From contig NZ_CP016809.1 in the NCBI RefSeq assembly GCF_002741055.1, positions 5,868,501 through 5,932,500 on the forward strand: a DNA stretch of 64,000 bases. The letters are read 5' to 3'. A program made the position numbers and the translations under genes. Shown piece after piece: positions 9,068 through 16,664 of the stretch. This stretch comes from Paenibacillus ihbetae (lineage in GTDB: Bacteria; Bacillota; Bacilli; Paenibacillales; Paenibacillaceae). Under the pieces are notes generated by a model. That model searched no databases, was not told the origin of the DNA, and saw only the letters and a program-made list of their open reading frames with translations. The stretch's first letter is position 1, and each line of letters starts with the position of its first letter.

Positions 9068-10084
9068 ATGGGAAAAAAGCTATCGGTATTTGCGCTCGTG
9101 CTCATGCTCGCAGCGAGTCTGCTGTCAGCCTGTGGCAATGCAGGCAATGGAGCATCCGGAGGTGACAATTCAAGCGAAGGGGGCTCCGCCAGCGGAGGTT
9201 CAGCCGCAGAAGGAGAAATCTACATTCCAATCATTTCCAAAGGGTTCCAGCACCAGTTCTGGCAAGCCGTAAAGTCAGGGGCTGAACAAGCCGGTCAAGA
9301 GCTTGGCGTGCGCATTACATTCGAAGGGCCGGAGACGGAATCCCAAGTGGATAAGCAGATTGAGATGATGCAGGCTGCACTGGACAAAAAACCAAGCGCG
9401 ATCGGTTTCGCCGCGCTGGACAGCCAGGCTTCGATTCCGCTGCTGAAGAAAGCCCAGGAGAACAACATTCCGGTCATCGCATTTGACTCCGGGGTGGAAA
9501 GCGATATTCCGGTGACGACGGCGTCGACCGATAACATGGCAGCTTCGGCACTGGCCGCCGACAAGATGGCGGAGCTGATCGGGGGCGAAGGTAAAATCGC
9601 CATGGTTGTTCATGACCAGACGAGTGTGACTGGCGTCAGCCGTCGCGACGGCTTCAAGAAGCAGATTGAGGAGAAGTACCCGAATATCCAGATCGTCGAT
9701 ATTCAGTACGGCGGCGGGGACCATCTGAAATCGACGGACCTGGCCAAGGCGATGATGCAGGCGCATCCCGATCTGAAAGGCATATTCGGTGCGAATGAAG
9801 GCTCGGCCGTCGGCGTCATTAACGCCGTCACCGAAATGAAGAAGGAAGGCCGGATTGTCGTGATCGGCTTCGATTCGGGCAAAGCCCAGATCGATGCGAT
9901 CAAGAATGGTACGATGGCGGGAGCGATTACGCAAAATCCGGTAGGCATCGGCTATGAAACGGTGAAAGCCGCCGTGGCCGCCATCAAAGGCGAGAAGCTG
10001 GAGCCGCAGATTGACACGGGCTTCTACTGGTACGACAAGAACAACATCGACAGCGAGGAGATTAAGGCGGTTATTTACGAATAG
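9068..10084 (+). CDS. RbsB-like sugar-binding lipoprotein
   Basis: A 338-residue substrate-binding lipoprotein. The signal peptide ends in the lipobox LLSAC at about residues 18-22, followed by a Gly/Ser linker and an RbsB-like two-lobed domain (about 55-335; FDSGVES, GANEGSAVGV and GFDSGKAQIDAI are characteristic). ATG 9068 has GGGGAG seven bases upstream. The 165-bp gap after the permease holds a small hairpin (CTTCC/GGAAG near 9010-9023), which may stabilise the mRNA of this abundantly needed subunit. A second sugar-binding protein in the same operon (5260) appears to serve sensing, so this one should be the transport receptor. A terminator lies 17 bp after the stop. Confidence 0.93.
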   Translation: MGKKLSVFALVLMLAASLLSACGNAGNGASGGDNSSEGGSASGGSAAEGEIYIPIISKGFQHQFWQAVKSGAEQAGQELGVRITFEGPETESQVDKQIEMMQAALDKKPSAIGFAALDSQASIPLLKKAQENNIPVIAFDSGVESDIPVTTASTDNMAASALAADKMAELIGGEGKIAMVVHDQTSVTGVSRRDGFKKQIEEKYPNIQIVDIQYGGGDHLKSTDLAKAMMQAHPDLKGIFGANEGSAVGVINAVTEMKKEGRIVVIGFDSGKAQIDAIKNGTMAGAITQNPVGIGYETVKAAVAAIKGEKLEPQIDTGFYWYDKNNIDSEEIKAVIYE

Positions 10085-10101
10085 GCATTCGTTATACAAA
10101 A

Positions 10102-10125
10102 GGGGAGCCCTAGGGCTCCCCTTGT
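10102..10125. terminator. Terminator shared by the sugar operon and a short minus-strand unit
   Basis: A 9-bp GC-rich stem (GGGGAGCCC with GGGCTCCCC) with a 2-base loop. The T-run is better on the minus strand (TTTTGTAT) than on the plus strand (TTGTT), so it probably works in both directions. Confidence 0.75.
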
Positions 10126-10141
10126 TCGTGCAGCATCCGCT

Positions 10142-10174
10142 TTATGCGAATGCCACCTCCGTATTCTGAATCAA
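10142..10174 (-). other. Ten-codon ORF behind a strong Shine-Dalgarno
   Basis: On the minus strand AAAGGAGG is followed, nine bases later, by TTG and the short frame MIQNTEVAFA, then TAA. A promoter-like -10 element and a perfect palindrome lie just upstream and a terminator 20 bp downstream, which would give a transcript of about 110 bases. It could be a leader peptide, a small RNA, or the stump of a gene removed by deletion near the insertion sequence. Translation is not shown. Confidence 0.4.
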
Positions 10175-10203
10175 TTCGTTCAGCCTCCTTTCCGGTGAAT
10201 TCC

Positions 10204-10222
10204 GTCCGGCCGGACAATTATA
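10204..10222 (-). promoter_or_regulatory. Candidate promoter with operator-like palindrome
   Basis: The minus strand has a perfect TATAAT at 10222-10217. A perfect 12-base palindrome, GTCCGGCCGGAC at 10204-10215, covers the expected start of transcription. The -35 region is weak (TCTACG at 17-bp spacing), which suits an activated or repressor-controlled promoter. No intact gene follows it, only the ten-codon ORF. Confidence 0.45.
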
Positions 10223-10370
10223 TTAAACCATAGCCCTGCCGTAGAGTGTAGAGAATAAACAGGCTTAATTGTTTTTTACCAGCGAGCTAGAATTGGACGG
10301 CCCTTTCCTGATTTGTTCCATAGGGCCAGCCTGAACATCAGAAGTTTTTTTGAAAAAATCGAAGAAAAAA

Positions 10371-10406
10371 AGGGCAGTCTATGGCTGCCCTCAGGCTGTC
10401 GAGAAA
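10371..10406 (+). repeat. Left terminal inverted repeat of the IS
   Basis: It matches the reverse complement of 11931-11966 over 36 positions with differences only in the five-base loop and a two-base spacer. A second small palindrome (CTGTCGAGA, three bases, TCTCGACAG) covers 10396-10416. Confidence 0.8.
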
Positions 10407-10502
10407 GTCTCGACAGCTATTTTCTTGTGAATTTAATTCAACACGACACCGCGTTAATGTTGTATAATAATAGTAAATAAACCGTTCGGAAGGGTGTTAC
10501 AT

Positions 10503-11860
10503 ATGTTGCGTTCGAATCGAGAAAAACAGCAGACTTACGAATTTGTTTCGATTGAAGAATTGGTTCCTCAAGATCATCTGCTCCGTAAAGTGGACAAGTA
10601 TATCGATTTCTCTTTCATCGACGAAAAGGTTCGTCCGCTTTACTGTGCGGATAATGGGCGGCCTGCTATCGACCCTGTCGTGTTATTTAAAATGATTTTC
10701 CTCGGTTATTTTTATGGCATCCGTTCCGAACGCCAACTCGAACGTGAAATTCAAACCAACCTTGCTTACCGCTGGTTTTTGGGGTTAGGTTTAACCGACA
10801 AAGTGCCGGACCACTCTACGATTAGCTGGAATCGTCGCACGCGCTTTAAAGACACCGAGATTTTTCAGGAGATCTTCGATGAGATTGTGCTTCAAGCTAT
10901 CCAGCACCGTATGGTGGGCGGACGTGTCTTAGTTACCGACTCAACTCACGTCAAAGCGAATGCGAACAAGCATAAATACACAAAGGAACAGGTTTTGCAA
11001 AACACTCGTGATTATGTGAGTGAACTTAATGCGGCTGTAGAGGCTGACCGGAATTCACATGGAAAAAAGCGCTAAAGCCAAGAGAGGACGTGATCGAGGA
11101 AAAGGAAGTTTAAAGTGAGCACGACAGATCCCGACAGCGGTTATATGATTCGTGATGGGAAACCGGAAGGATTCCTATTTAGACCACCGTACCGTGGACC
11201 TGAAATATAATATGATTACGGATGTCCATGTCACCGCCGGAAATGTCCATGATTCTGTACCGTATTTGTCCCGTTTGGATCGTCAACAAGAACGATTTGG
11301 TTTTAAAGTCGAAGCCGTTGCTCTGGACTCCGGGTACTTGACTTCACCCATCTGCAAAGCCGAAACATTTTTGCCGTTATTGCTCACCGAAGATTTCACC
11401 CGACCCAGGGTTTATTCCCTAAATGGAAGTTCACGTATGATGCGGAGCGCAATCTTTATGTTTGCCCTGCAAACCTGCAAAGCACGAATTACCGTACAAG
11501 ACGACCAACCGTGAGGGATACCGACAGTACGCTTCGGATCCACAGCACTGCAAGAACTGCCCGTTATTAAATGAATGCACGCGGTCTCGCAACCACCGAA
11601 AGGTGGTAACTCGTCATGTCTGGGAGGACAGCAAAGAGTGGGTGCGAGGCAACCGGTTGAGTCGATCCGGGAAATATCTCTACCGAAAACGAAAAGAAAC
11701 GATTGAGCGAAGCTTCGCGGATGCCAAAGAGCTCCATGGGTATCGCTATTGCCGTTTGCGCGGGCTGCAAAACGTCAGGGAACAGGCCCTGATGACAGCA
11801 GCTGTACAGAACATGAAGAAGATGGCGATCCACCTGGATCGCCTGGAAAAACGGGGGTAA
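10503..11860 (+). pseudogene. IS1182-family transposase, frameshifted
   Basis: Three overlapping frames together spell one transposase of about 450 residues. The N-terminal part (10503-11075) has the family start (EELVPQDHLLRKVDKYIDF) and the first catalytic-region segment VTDSTHVKANANK. The middle part has DVHVTAGNVHDSVPYL and VALDSGYL. The C-terminal part has KYLYRKRKETIERSFADAK with the catalytic Glu. Lesions that I can see are single-base shifts between 11070 and 11150, a deletion of about ten bases near 11360, and an 8-bp tandem duplication CCTGCAAA at 11466-11481. ATG 10503 has GGAAGGG in front and a TATAAT about 40 bp upstream. Confidence 0.9.
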
Positions 11861-11897
11861 TCTCCCCATTTTCACATTTGAAGTGACCACTTGAAAT

Positions 11898-11937
11898 CGA
11901 GAAACCCTGCACTTTAAAAAAAGTACAGGGTTTCTCG
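11898..11937. terminator. Long hairpin near the right end of the IS
   Basis: Two 18-base arms beginning CGAGAAACCCTG and ending CAGGGTTTCTCG pair with one mismatch around an A-rich loop. It follows the transposase gene by 37 bp and would stop or structure transcripts leaving the element. It overlaps the terminal repeat at 11931. Confidence 0.65.
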
Positions 11938-11966
11938 ACAATCTGAGGGCAGTCTATGACTGCCCT
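11931..11966 (-). repeat. Right terminal inverted repeat of the IS
   Basis: Reverse-complement partner of 10371-10406. Its outer 21 bases form a hairpin (AGGGCAG with CTGCCCT) that resembles a terminator stem. Confidence 0.8.
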
Positions 11967-11977
11967 AGAGATGGAGT

Positions 11978-13105
11978 TTAATAATCCGACCAGGATTCAA
12001 GTATACCATTATAGAAGTGCAAGTAAGTGTCGCCATAAATCCATTGATCCATTGTTATATAGCTGCCCGTGTACGAACTATAATCATCGGGAGCACCCCA
12101 GGATAGCAACACCTGATCCTGATTCATGCCAATAGCTATCCTTTGCTGAACGATCCGATTCCAGGTAGCGGAGCTCCACTTAGGGAAGACGCTCTTGGGA
12201 TTAACGGTGTAAAAGCCTTGCTTTATGACTGTGCCAGGGTCCCCATAAAAAGGAAGTTTAAACGTAACGTTTGCGCCGTTTGATCTTTTTGCAGTTACAA
12301 AGAGATTACTTCCCTTCAATTTCACCGATTTAAAGTAGATCTTTTCAATATTTAAAAGGGGGTTGGATGAAGGTAATTGGTTTTTATTTGCCCAGTAATG
12401 CTTACCGGCATAAAAGCTGTTTATGCTTTCATAAAAAAAATAAGTGCAGAATGTATCGGGAGTAGAACCAATTACAAACTCTTCAACGACGGATCCATCA
12501 TTCAGCAATATTTTAACACTCGTTGTTTGATTGCTTATTACTGCGATCTCAATGACTCGCCCAATTTTTTCTCCATCATAGATGTATACCTTTTTGCCCA
12601 TATACGTTCTAAGATTATCATCGGATACCCTTTTGAGCTGGGATATTAATTTTTCCGATTTTGCTTTACCTTCCTTGCTGCTCCACAAAAAAATAGTATT
12701 GGATTTGTAATCATCAGTGCCGGACAGTCCAGATATTTTATAGAAATATTCTAATTTTATGTAGGTGGTCCCGTCTAGTAAAACGGAATTACTCTCATTA
12801 ATTTTGTATGTTCCCTTATTTGATTTTACGGTGATGGGTTTGGAGTAATCGATGGATACGTTCTTTAGTTTAGATAATAATTTCACAGGGACATATGTAC
12901 CCGGATTATTGATTTTTTCGATGGAATAGGCTTTTTCACGTGTTACAAGAACGTCACCGTCTAAAAAAACGGACTTCTCTCCTGACAAGTAGGCATTCCT
13001 AGGTACAACATTTGACGATGCGTTTGATTCAGGTAATAAGAATATGGAAAAGAATGATGTAACCAGAAAAATGATAAGCACTTTTGTTTTCAGTAGTTTT
13101 TTCAT
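11978..13105 (-). CDS. Secreted protein with copper amine oxidase N-terminal-like domain
   Basis: A 375-residue exported protein. The signal peptide spans about residues 1-30 (MKKLLKTKVLIIFLVTSFFS, then a SNAS-type cleavage region). Residues 35-140 read like the copper amine oxidase N-terminal-like fold common in Paenibacillus surface proteins (VFLDGDVLVTREK, GTYVPVKLLSKL, VLLDGTTYIKLEYF). The C-terminal 60 residues (IAIGMNQDQVLLSWGAPDD, then a WIYG motif) resemble the short SmpA/OmlA-type repeat found in lipoproteins. I start at ATG 13105, where GGAGG precedes by four bases, and not 33 bases upstream. Base composition is more AT-rich than neighbouring genes, hinting at separate ancestry. Function unknown, presumably at the cell surface. 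Confidence 0.78.
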   Translation of the reverse strand: MKKLLKTKVLIIFLVTSFFSIFLLPESNASSNVVPRNAYLSGEKSVFLDGDVLVTREKAYSIEKINNPGTYVPVKLLSKLKNVSIDYSKPITVKSNKGTYKINESNSVLLDGTTYIKLEYFYKISGLSGTDDYKSNTIFLWSSKEGKAKSEKLISQLKRVSDDNLRTYMGKKVYIYDGEKIGRVIEIAVISNQTTSVKILLNDGSVVEEFVIGSTPDTFCTYFFYESINSFYAGKHYWANKNQLPSSNPLLNIEKIYFKSVKLKGSNLFVTAKRSNGANVTFKLPFYGDPGTVIKQGFYTVNPKSVFPKWSSATWNRIVQQRIAIGMNQDQVLLSWGAPDDYSSYTGSYITMDQWIYGDTYLHFYNGILESWSDY

Positions 13106-13274
13106 ACGGCCTCCAAGCGCATAGTTAGTATGATCCATGACTAAAGTATCATAAATGGATAGCGTTTGGTAGGAAATAAAAGTAAAGTGAGTCTCTTGAT
13201 TTTTTTCCCCGATGCTAGGCCTGAAATCGAGCGTGCATTACCCAATACGTTATTGATCAAAGGATGATTCATCG

Positions 13275-13500
13275 ATGGAATGCGTTATCTTCGTAGGGAT
13301 ACAAGTAATTTGAGCCGGATTATGAGCGATCCTGTGAGCGGAATAGCAAGAGATCTGGTAAAGAGAGAAATGCAGAAGCAGGAATCAAAAGTACATTAAA
13401 GAAACTGCAAACGCCTTCGTATACTGAAGGGTTTGATAAGCTGTATATCGTGAGATCGCAAAAAGGGGATGTTGAGGTCGAAGAGCTGCCAAGGGAATGA
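13275..13500 (+). pseudogene. Remnant of an AAA/polynucleotide-kinase-like protein
   Basis: The ATG at 13275 opens with MECVIFVGIQ, the usual beginning of small P-loop kinases that continue GSGKST. After ten codons the frame breaks to a stop. In another frame the family C-terminus resumes: FEPDYERSCERNSKRSGKER, then GIKSTLKKLQTPSYTEGFD, then LYIVR and a stop at 13498. About 80 residues, including the whole P-loop, are missing. AAAGGATG precedes the start. The gene is therefore an internal-deletion pseudogene. Upstream (13160-13260) an open stretch ending PEIERALPNTLLIKG may be the tail of a second lost gene, but this is weak. Confidence 0.75.
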
Positions 13501-13520
13501 AAGGGGATGCGTGCCAACCC

Positions 13521-14072
13521 TTATTCCCCTTCAATTTTTCCCTCGCTCCATATCCGCTCCCAGATGACATCCACCGTCTGTTCAATGGTCAAATCCGACG
13601 TATCGAGCCATAACCCGATTCTTGGCGTTTCCTCCCGGAGCCTCCGGTCCAGCTCTTCGGGGCTCCAAATGCCGTACCCTTTCTTATTCCTCAGCGCTTC
13701 CCTCTGATGGAGGGCTTCCGGGTTAGGCGTCAATACGACGATATATACCGGGACACCTTTCAAAAAGTTGCCCATATTCTGCAGATGGGGTCCAATGATG
13801 ATGTCCTGGAGCACGACCTGGAACCCGGCAGCGGCATAGGCGGCCGCGGCGGAAGCAGAGAGGCGATACCGCAGCTCAAGCTGAGCTAACGCTTTCTCTG
13901 AGGCGTCAGGCAGAAGTTCTTCTCTTCCTCTGACAATCATTCTTCGAAAGGTATCTCCCCGTAAGTGTACGGCACGTTCGAATTTCTCCGCCAGCCGCTC
14001 GGCGATCGTGGATTTGCCGGATGCCATGGCCCCTGTCACAATGATGACGCCAGGATTTTGTACATGAGTCAT
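13521..14072 (-). CDS. P-loop kinase / phosphotransferase-like protein
   Basis: A 183-residue cytosolic nucleotide-binding protein. Walker A is GAMASGKST at about residues 13-21. HLRGDTFRRM follows the second strand, and LQDIIIGPHL the next. The layout matches small kinases of the adenylylsulfate kinase, chloramphenicol phosphotransferase and zeta-like group, but no substrate motif decides among them. ATG 14072 follows AAGGAGG by about eight bases. The ORF could extend 16 residues further upstream without a ribosome-binding site. It lies end to end with the kinase pseudogene at 13275, which belongs to a related P-loop group. Confidence 0.8.
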   Translation of the reverse strand: MTHVQNPGVIIVTGAMASGKSTIAERLAEKFERAVHLRGDTFRRMIVRGREELLPDASEKALAQLELRYRLSASAAAAYAAAGFQVVLQDIIIGPHLQNMGNFLKGVPVYIVVLTPNPEALHQREALRNKKGYGIWSPEELDRRLREETPRIGLWLDTSDLTIEQTVDVIWERIWSEGKIEGE

Positions 14073-14467
14073 TCGTAAAACCTCCTTATAGGTGCAGTTG
14101 ATACGCATACAATAAACCAACCAATTCCAAATGGTGTCCGTCTAAAGATCGGGTTGTTTGTGCCCTATGCGTTCCGTGTTGGTGTATTCCTCTTGACTTC
14201 AACGATAGCATAGAACCCGCATCGGAGGAGGGGAAAGGATTGTTCAATATATTTTTTACCAATGAATCGAATGGTATGGAGTGAAGTGAATCGTTCCCTG
14301 CTTGAGATGATAATTAATACAATTAACATTAACTTAAGGAGTATGGTTCGAGTTTGTGAAGCAGGGCGCTCATGTTCCTGTGAAACAACAGAGTAAATAC
14401 AGGCACTGGAGGCTCCCCAGTGCCTGTATCCTGTTCAAATGATGGACGGTAGGATCTAAACCTTGCT
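14073..14467. other. Intergenic region, 395 bp
   Basis: It separates two minus-strand genes. Apart from the terminator hairpin at 14397-14429 I see no supported gene. A 17-codon frame starting at the ATG near 14343 directly abuts AAGGAG without proper spacing and is not called. AT-rich tracts near 14250-14335 could hold promoter elements for the kinase gene, but none is convincing. Confidence 0.5.
14397..14429 (-). terminator. Terminator of the CobW-like operon
   Basis: A perfect 13-bp stem (ATACAGGCACTGG with its complement) and a 7-base loop, 38 bp past the stop of the GTPase gene. The following T-tract on the minus strand is short and mixed. Confidence 0.7.
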
Positions 14468-15661
14468 TTACCGGGTGATGCTCCGCATCCTTCGATCCCA
14501 TTCCTCGGTGATTCGGGGCTTGTCGAGCCCGCTTCCGATTAGCGTAAGATACCCCCGCTGCAACGGCAGGGAGCTGGTCTTATGCTCCAGCTTGCCCCCT
14601 GCCCACTGCACCAGCACTGAACCTGAATCCAGGCGGATATAGCCTTTGGCTCGAAGGAGGCCGGTTACGCCCTGGAAGAAGGCCTCGAGCTCCTGCATCC
14701 CGGCCGAAAACGAGCCCGGCGGCAAAAACAAGTCCGGCAAGGACAAGGTTAACGAATCCAGGCCGGCGTAGGAGGTCGGCTCATTGGGATCCCGATGGGT
14801 ATGGAGAGGAGATCGGCTGCTGCCGTCATCATGATGATGCGCATGTCTTTCCTGAAGCCGATCTTGTGCAACCGATGGATCCGGCGCTAAGCCAGCCGTT
14901 TTCTCCGCCAACGCGGGCGAAGCTGCATGCGAGTTGGTTTGAGCCGCAGTAGCTCCAGGCTCAGCGGTTTCCATATGGCCAAGGGAGAAGCTGGTTCCGG
15001 CGGCGCTGCCGGACGCCATCCCGCCCTGGTTTCGAGGGGGAAGCGGAACGGCTCCGAAAACTTCGGCTTCGTTAATATGGGCATAGTCTGTCAGCCGAAG
15101 CTTGGCGGTGCCGTTCATGTTCTGAACCGCCGCCGTCACTTTTCTCAGCATCTTGGCATCGCAATCGCCGGCTTTGTTCAGCAGAATGGTATCGGCGAAA
15201 GCGATCTGCCCCCGGAGCGTACGCACCAAAGTGCGGTCCGAAGCGAAGAAGCTGTTGTATTCGAGCATTTTGCCGGCGTCGACGACGGCCACCTTGCGCG
15301 CTATGGATATGCGTTCGGCCAGCGCCGGTTTAGCCAAATCTTCAAGAATTAGCTGCGGGTTCGCAACGCCGGTTGTTTCGATCAGAATGAGGTCGGGGCT
15401 ACGCTTGAGCTGGTTATCCATCGCCAGCTCGAGCTCTCCGCGCTTCGTGCAGCAAATGCAGCCATCGAGCAGCTTCTCCACCGGTACGTCGGGCATATCG
15501 CCGGAAATGACCGCTCCGTCTACGTCCATTTCGCCCATCTCATTCATGATAACGGCCGTGCTCCACCGCTGAGCCTTTGCGTAAGCGAGCAGTCTGAGGA
15601 GCAGGGTTGTTTTGCCGCTGCCTAGAAAGCCGCTGATAATAATGACAGGTGTTTTGTTCAT
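14468..15661 (-). CDS. CobW/YjiA-type G3E GTPase, putative metal chaperone
   Basis: A 397-residue protein of the G3E family, whose members use GTP to deliver Zn, Co or Ni to target proteins. Visible motifs: Walker A GFLGSGKTT at 11-19, the metal-binding CICC at 68-71 (DGCICCT), ETTG switch motif, and a His-rich insert HAHHHDD in the middle of a long low-complexity linker before the CobW C-terminal domain. Odd point: the base-recognition motif, normally NKxD, reads NKAG here, so guanine specificity may be relaxed. ATG 15661 has GGAGG eight bases upstream and is better than GTG 15670. It is the last gene of an operon with two membrane proteins. A zinc-related role is inferred. Confidence 0.88.
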   Translation of the reverse strand: MNKTPVIIISGFLGSGKTTLLLRLLAYAKAQRWSTAVIMNEMGEMDVDGAVISGDMPDVPVEKLLDGCICCTKRGELELAMDNQLKRSPDLILIETTGVANPQLILEDLAKPALAERISIARKVAVVDAGKMLEYNSFFASDRTLVRTLRGQIAFADTILLNKAGDCDAKMLRKVTAAVQNMNGTAKLRLTDYAHINEAEVFGAVPLPPRNQGGMASGSAAGTSFSLGHMETAEPGATAAQTNSHAASPALAEKTAGLAPDPSVAQDRLQERHAHHHDDGSSRSPLHTHRDPNEPTSYAGLDSLTLSLPDLFLPPGSFSAGMQELEAFFQGVTGLLRAKGYIRLDSGSVLVQWAGGKLEHKTSSLPLQRGYLTLIGSGLDKPRITEEWDRRMRSITR

Positions 15662-15676
15662 CTTCCTCACCTCCGA

Positions 15677-16633
15677 TTAGGGTTGGGCTGCCGGATACAG
15701 CTCATCAAACGCTGCTACAGAGTCCGGATTGGTAAAAATGTACGGCGAAGCCGGCTCTTCAATCGTCTCGATCGATTCGGCTTGAATCAGCAGGCGCTCC
15801 TCGCCTCCGATCTTCACGGTTTGGACCGTGCCTTCAATCGATACCCAGGCATCATTCTCGAAACGGGATGCCTGCTCTCCGCTCACGAGAATGCCGAACG
15901 GAACGGCATCGGCCGTGCAGCACATCAGCAAGAACCGGCTGACGGCAAACATGTTCTTATCCATGCTGTCATCCCTGAAGACAAAGCCTTGGACCGAGAT
16001 AGGCTTGCCGGCAAAGACAGGCTTATACATCTCGATCGCGCCGACCGTTTCGGAAAATATTTCGGGCCTTACCGTGACGGAGGGCAAGGCGTACAGCCGC
16101 TTGGCCAGCTCCGCAAATTCGACGCTATACTTATCCTTGGGTGCGAAGAGATCGACAGGAGCATTTTCATTACCGGCGGGGTTGGGTTTGCCGACGCCAT
16201 CAGCGGTACCGGTATCTTCGGGTACGTCTTCCGAACCGGAGCCGGTCCGGACATCCGGATTCGGATAGGTGTACACCATGCCCTTCTTGGCAGCCATGCT
16301 GCTCGCGAGAGGCTGATCGGGCACCAGCAGACCGAAGAACAAAGGCAGGGCGAACAAACCATATACCGTCATATTTCGGACCACGCCCCGGGGATGAGGG
16401 TGCTCGCAATCGCATACGTCGCCGGCGTCGCCCATGACGGCATGGTATACCATGCCGAAGGCGATGAACAGAAGCGGAACCGGACAGAGCAGCAGAAGTT
16501 TCTGCATCTGCGGAGCCAGGTAGTATTCAAGCAGATTCGATTCATTCAAGTGCATGATATAAATAGCAAGAGCAGCCAATAGCAGCGCACGCATGGCATA
16601 ATGGACCCGCGTGACCGCCGATGAACGGTTCAT
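15677..16633 (-). CDS. YcgQ-like membrane protein (TIGR03943 family)
   Basis: A 318-residue membrane protein. Two to three hydrophobic helices lie in the first 115 residues, with a short Cys/His cluster CDCEHPHPRG between helices that could bind metal. A low-complexity linker follows (about 140-165), then a conserved extracytoplasmic domain (GKPISVQGFVFRDD, RFLLMCCTADAVP, VSIEGTVQ) typical of the TIGR03943/YcgQ family. These proteins nearly always pair with a YcgR/YraQ permease, which is found here immediately upstream (31-bp gap). The GTPase follows 15 bp after. The transported species is not established. AAGGAGG lies 13 bases before the ATG. Confidence 0.87.
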   Translation of the reverse strand: MNRSSAVTRVHYAMRALLLAALAIYIMHLNESNLLEYYLAPQMQKLLLLCPVPLLFIAFGMVYHAVMGDAGDVCDCEHPHPRGVVRNMTVYGLFALPLFFGLLVPDQPLASSMAAKKGMVYTYPNPDVRTGSGSEDVPEDTGTADGVGKPNPAGNENAPVDLFAPKDKYSVEFAELAKRLYALPSVTVRPEIFSETVGAIEMYKPVFAGKPISVQGFVFRDDSMDKNMFAVSRFLLMCCTADAVPFGILVSGEQASRFENDAWVSIEGTVQTVKIGGEERLLIQAESIETIEEPASPYIFTNPDSVAAFDELYPAAQP

Positions 16634-16664
16634 GGCAAGGGCTCGCCTCCTTTTTGTTCAAGGA

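Larger units (their letters stand above)
10371..11966 (+). mobile_element. Decayed IS1182-like insertion sequence
   Basis: A 1596-bp element with imperfect 36-bp terminal inverted repeats. Reading inward, each end is AGGGCAGTC, five variable bases, CTGCCCTCAG, two variable bases, TGTCGAGAAA. The outer part of each end is therefore itself a hairpin. It carries one IS1182-family (DDE) transposase gene broken by several frameshifts. I see no convincing target-site duplication. The right end lies 11 bp from the stop codon of the minus-strand gene at 11978, so the insertion did not disrupt that gene. It cannot move by itself in this form. Confidence 0.8.

Noticed and set aside
8956..9165. 69-codon ORF across the start of the RbsB-like gene
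   Set aside because: It overlaps a clear lipoprotein signal peptide in another frame and lacks a ribosome-binding site.
9275..10099. Minus-strand ORF of 274 codons opposite the RbsB-like gene
   Set aside because: Antisense shadow of a clear lipoprotein gene with biased composition and no start signal.
10371..11966. The two AGGGCAGTC hairpins read as a target-site duplication
   Set aside because: They align over 36 positions as inverted repeats including the adjoining CAG and TGTCGAGAAA, so they belong to the IS ends.
13163..13263. Open stretch ending PEIERALPNTLLIKG as a separate gene remnant
   Set aside because: It is short, without start or known family, so it is only mentioned with the kinase pseudogene.
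14343..14396. 17-codon Cys-containing ORF before the terminator at 14397
   Set aside because: The Shine-Dalgarno abuts the start codon with almost no spacing, and no conservation can be shown.
15683..16582. Plus-strand ORF of 299 codons opposite the YcgQ-like gene
   Set aside because: Antisense to a well supported family member. It lacks motifs.
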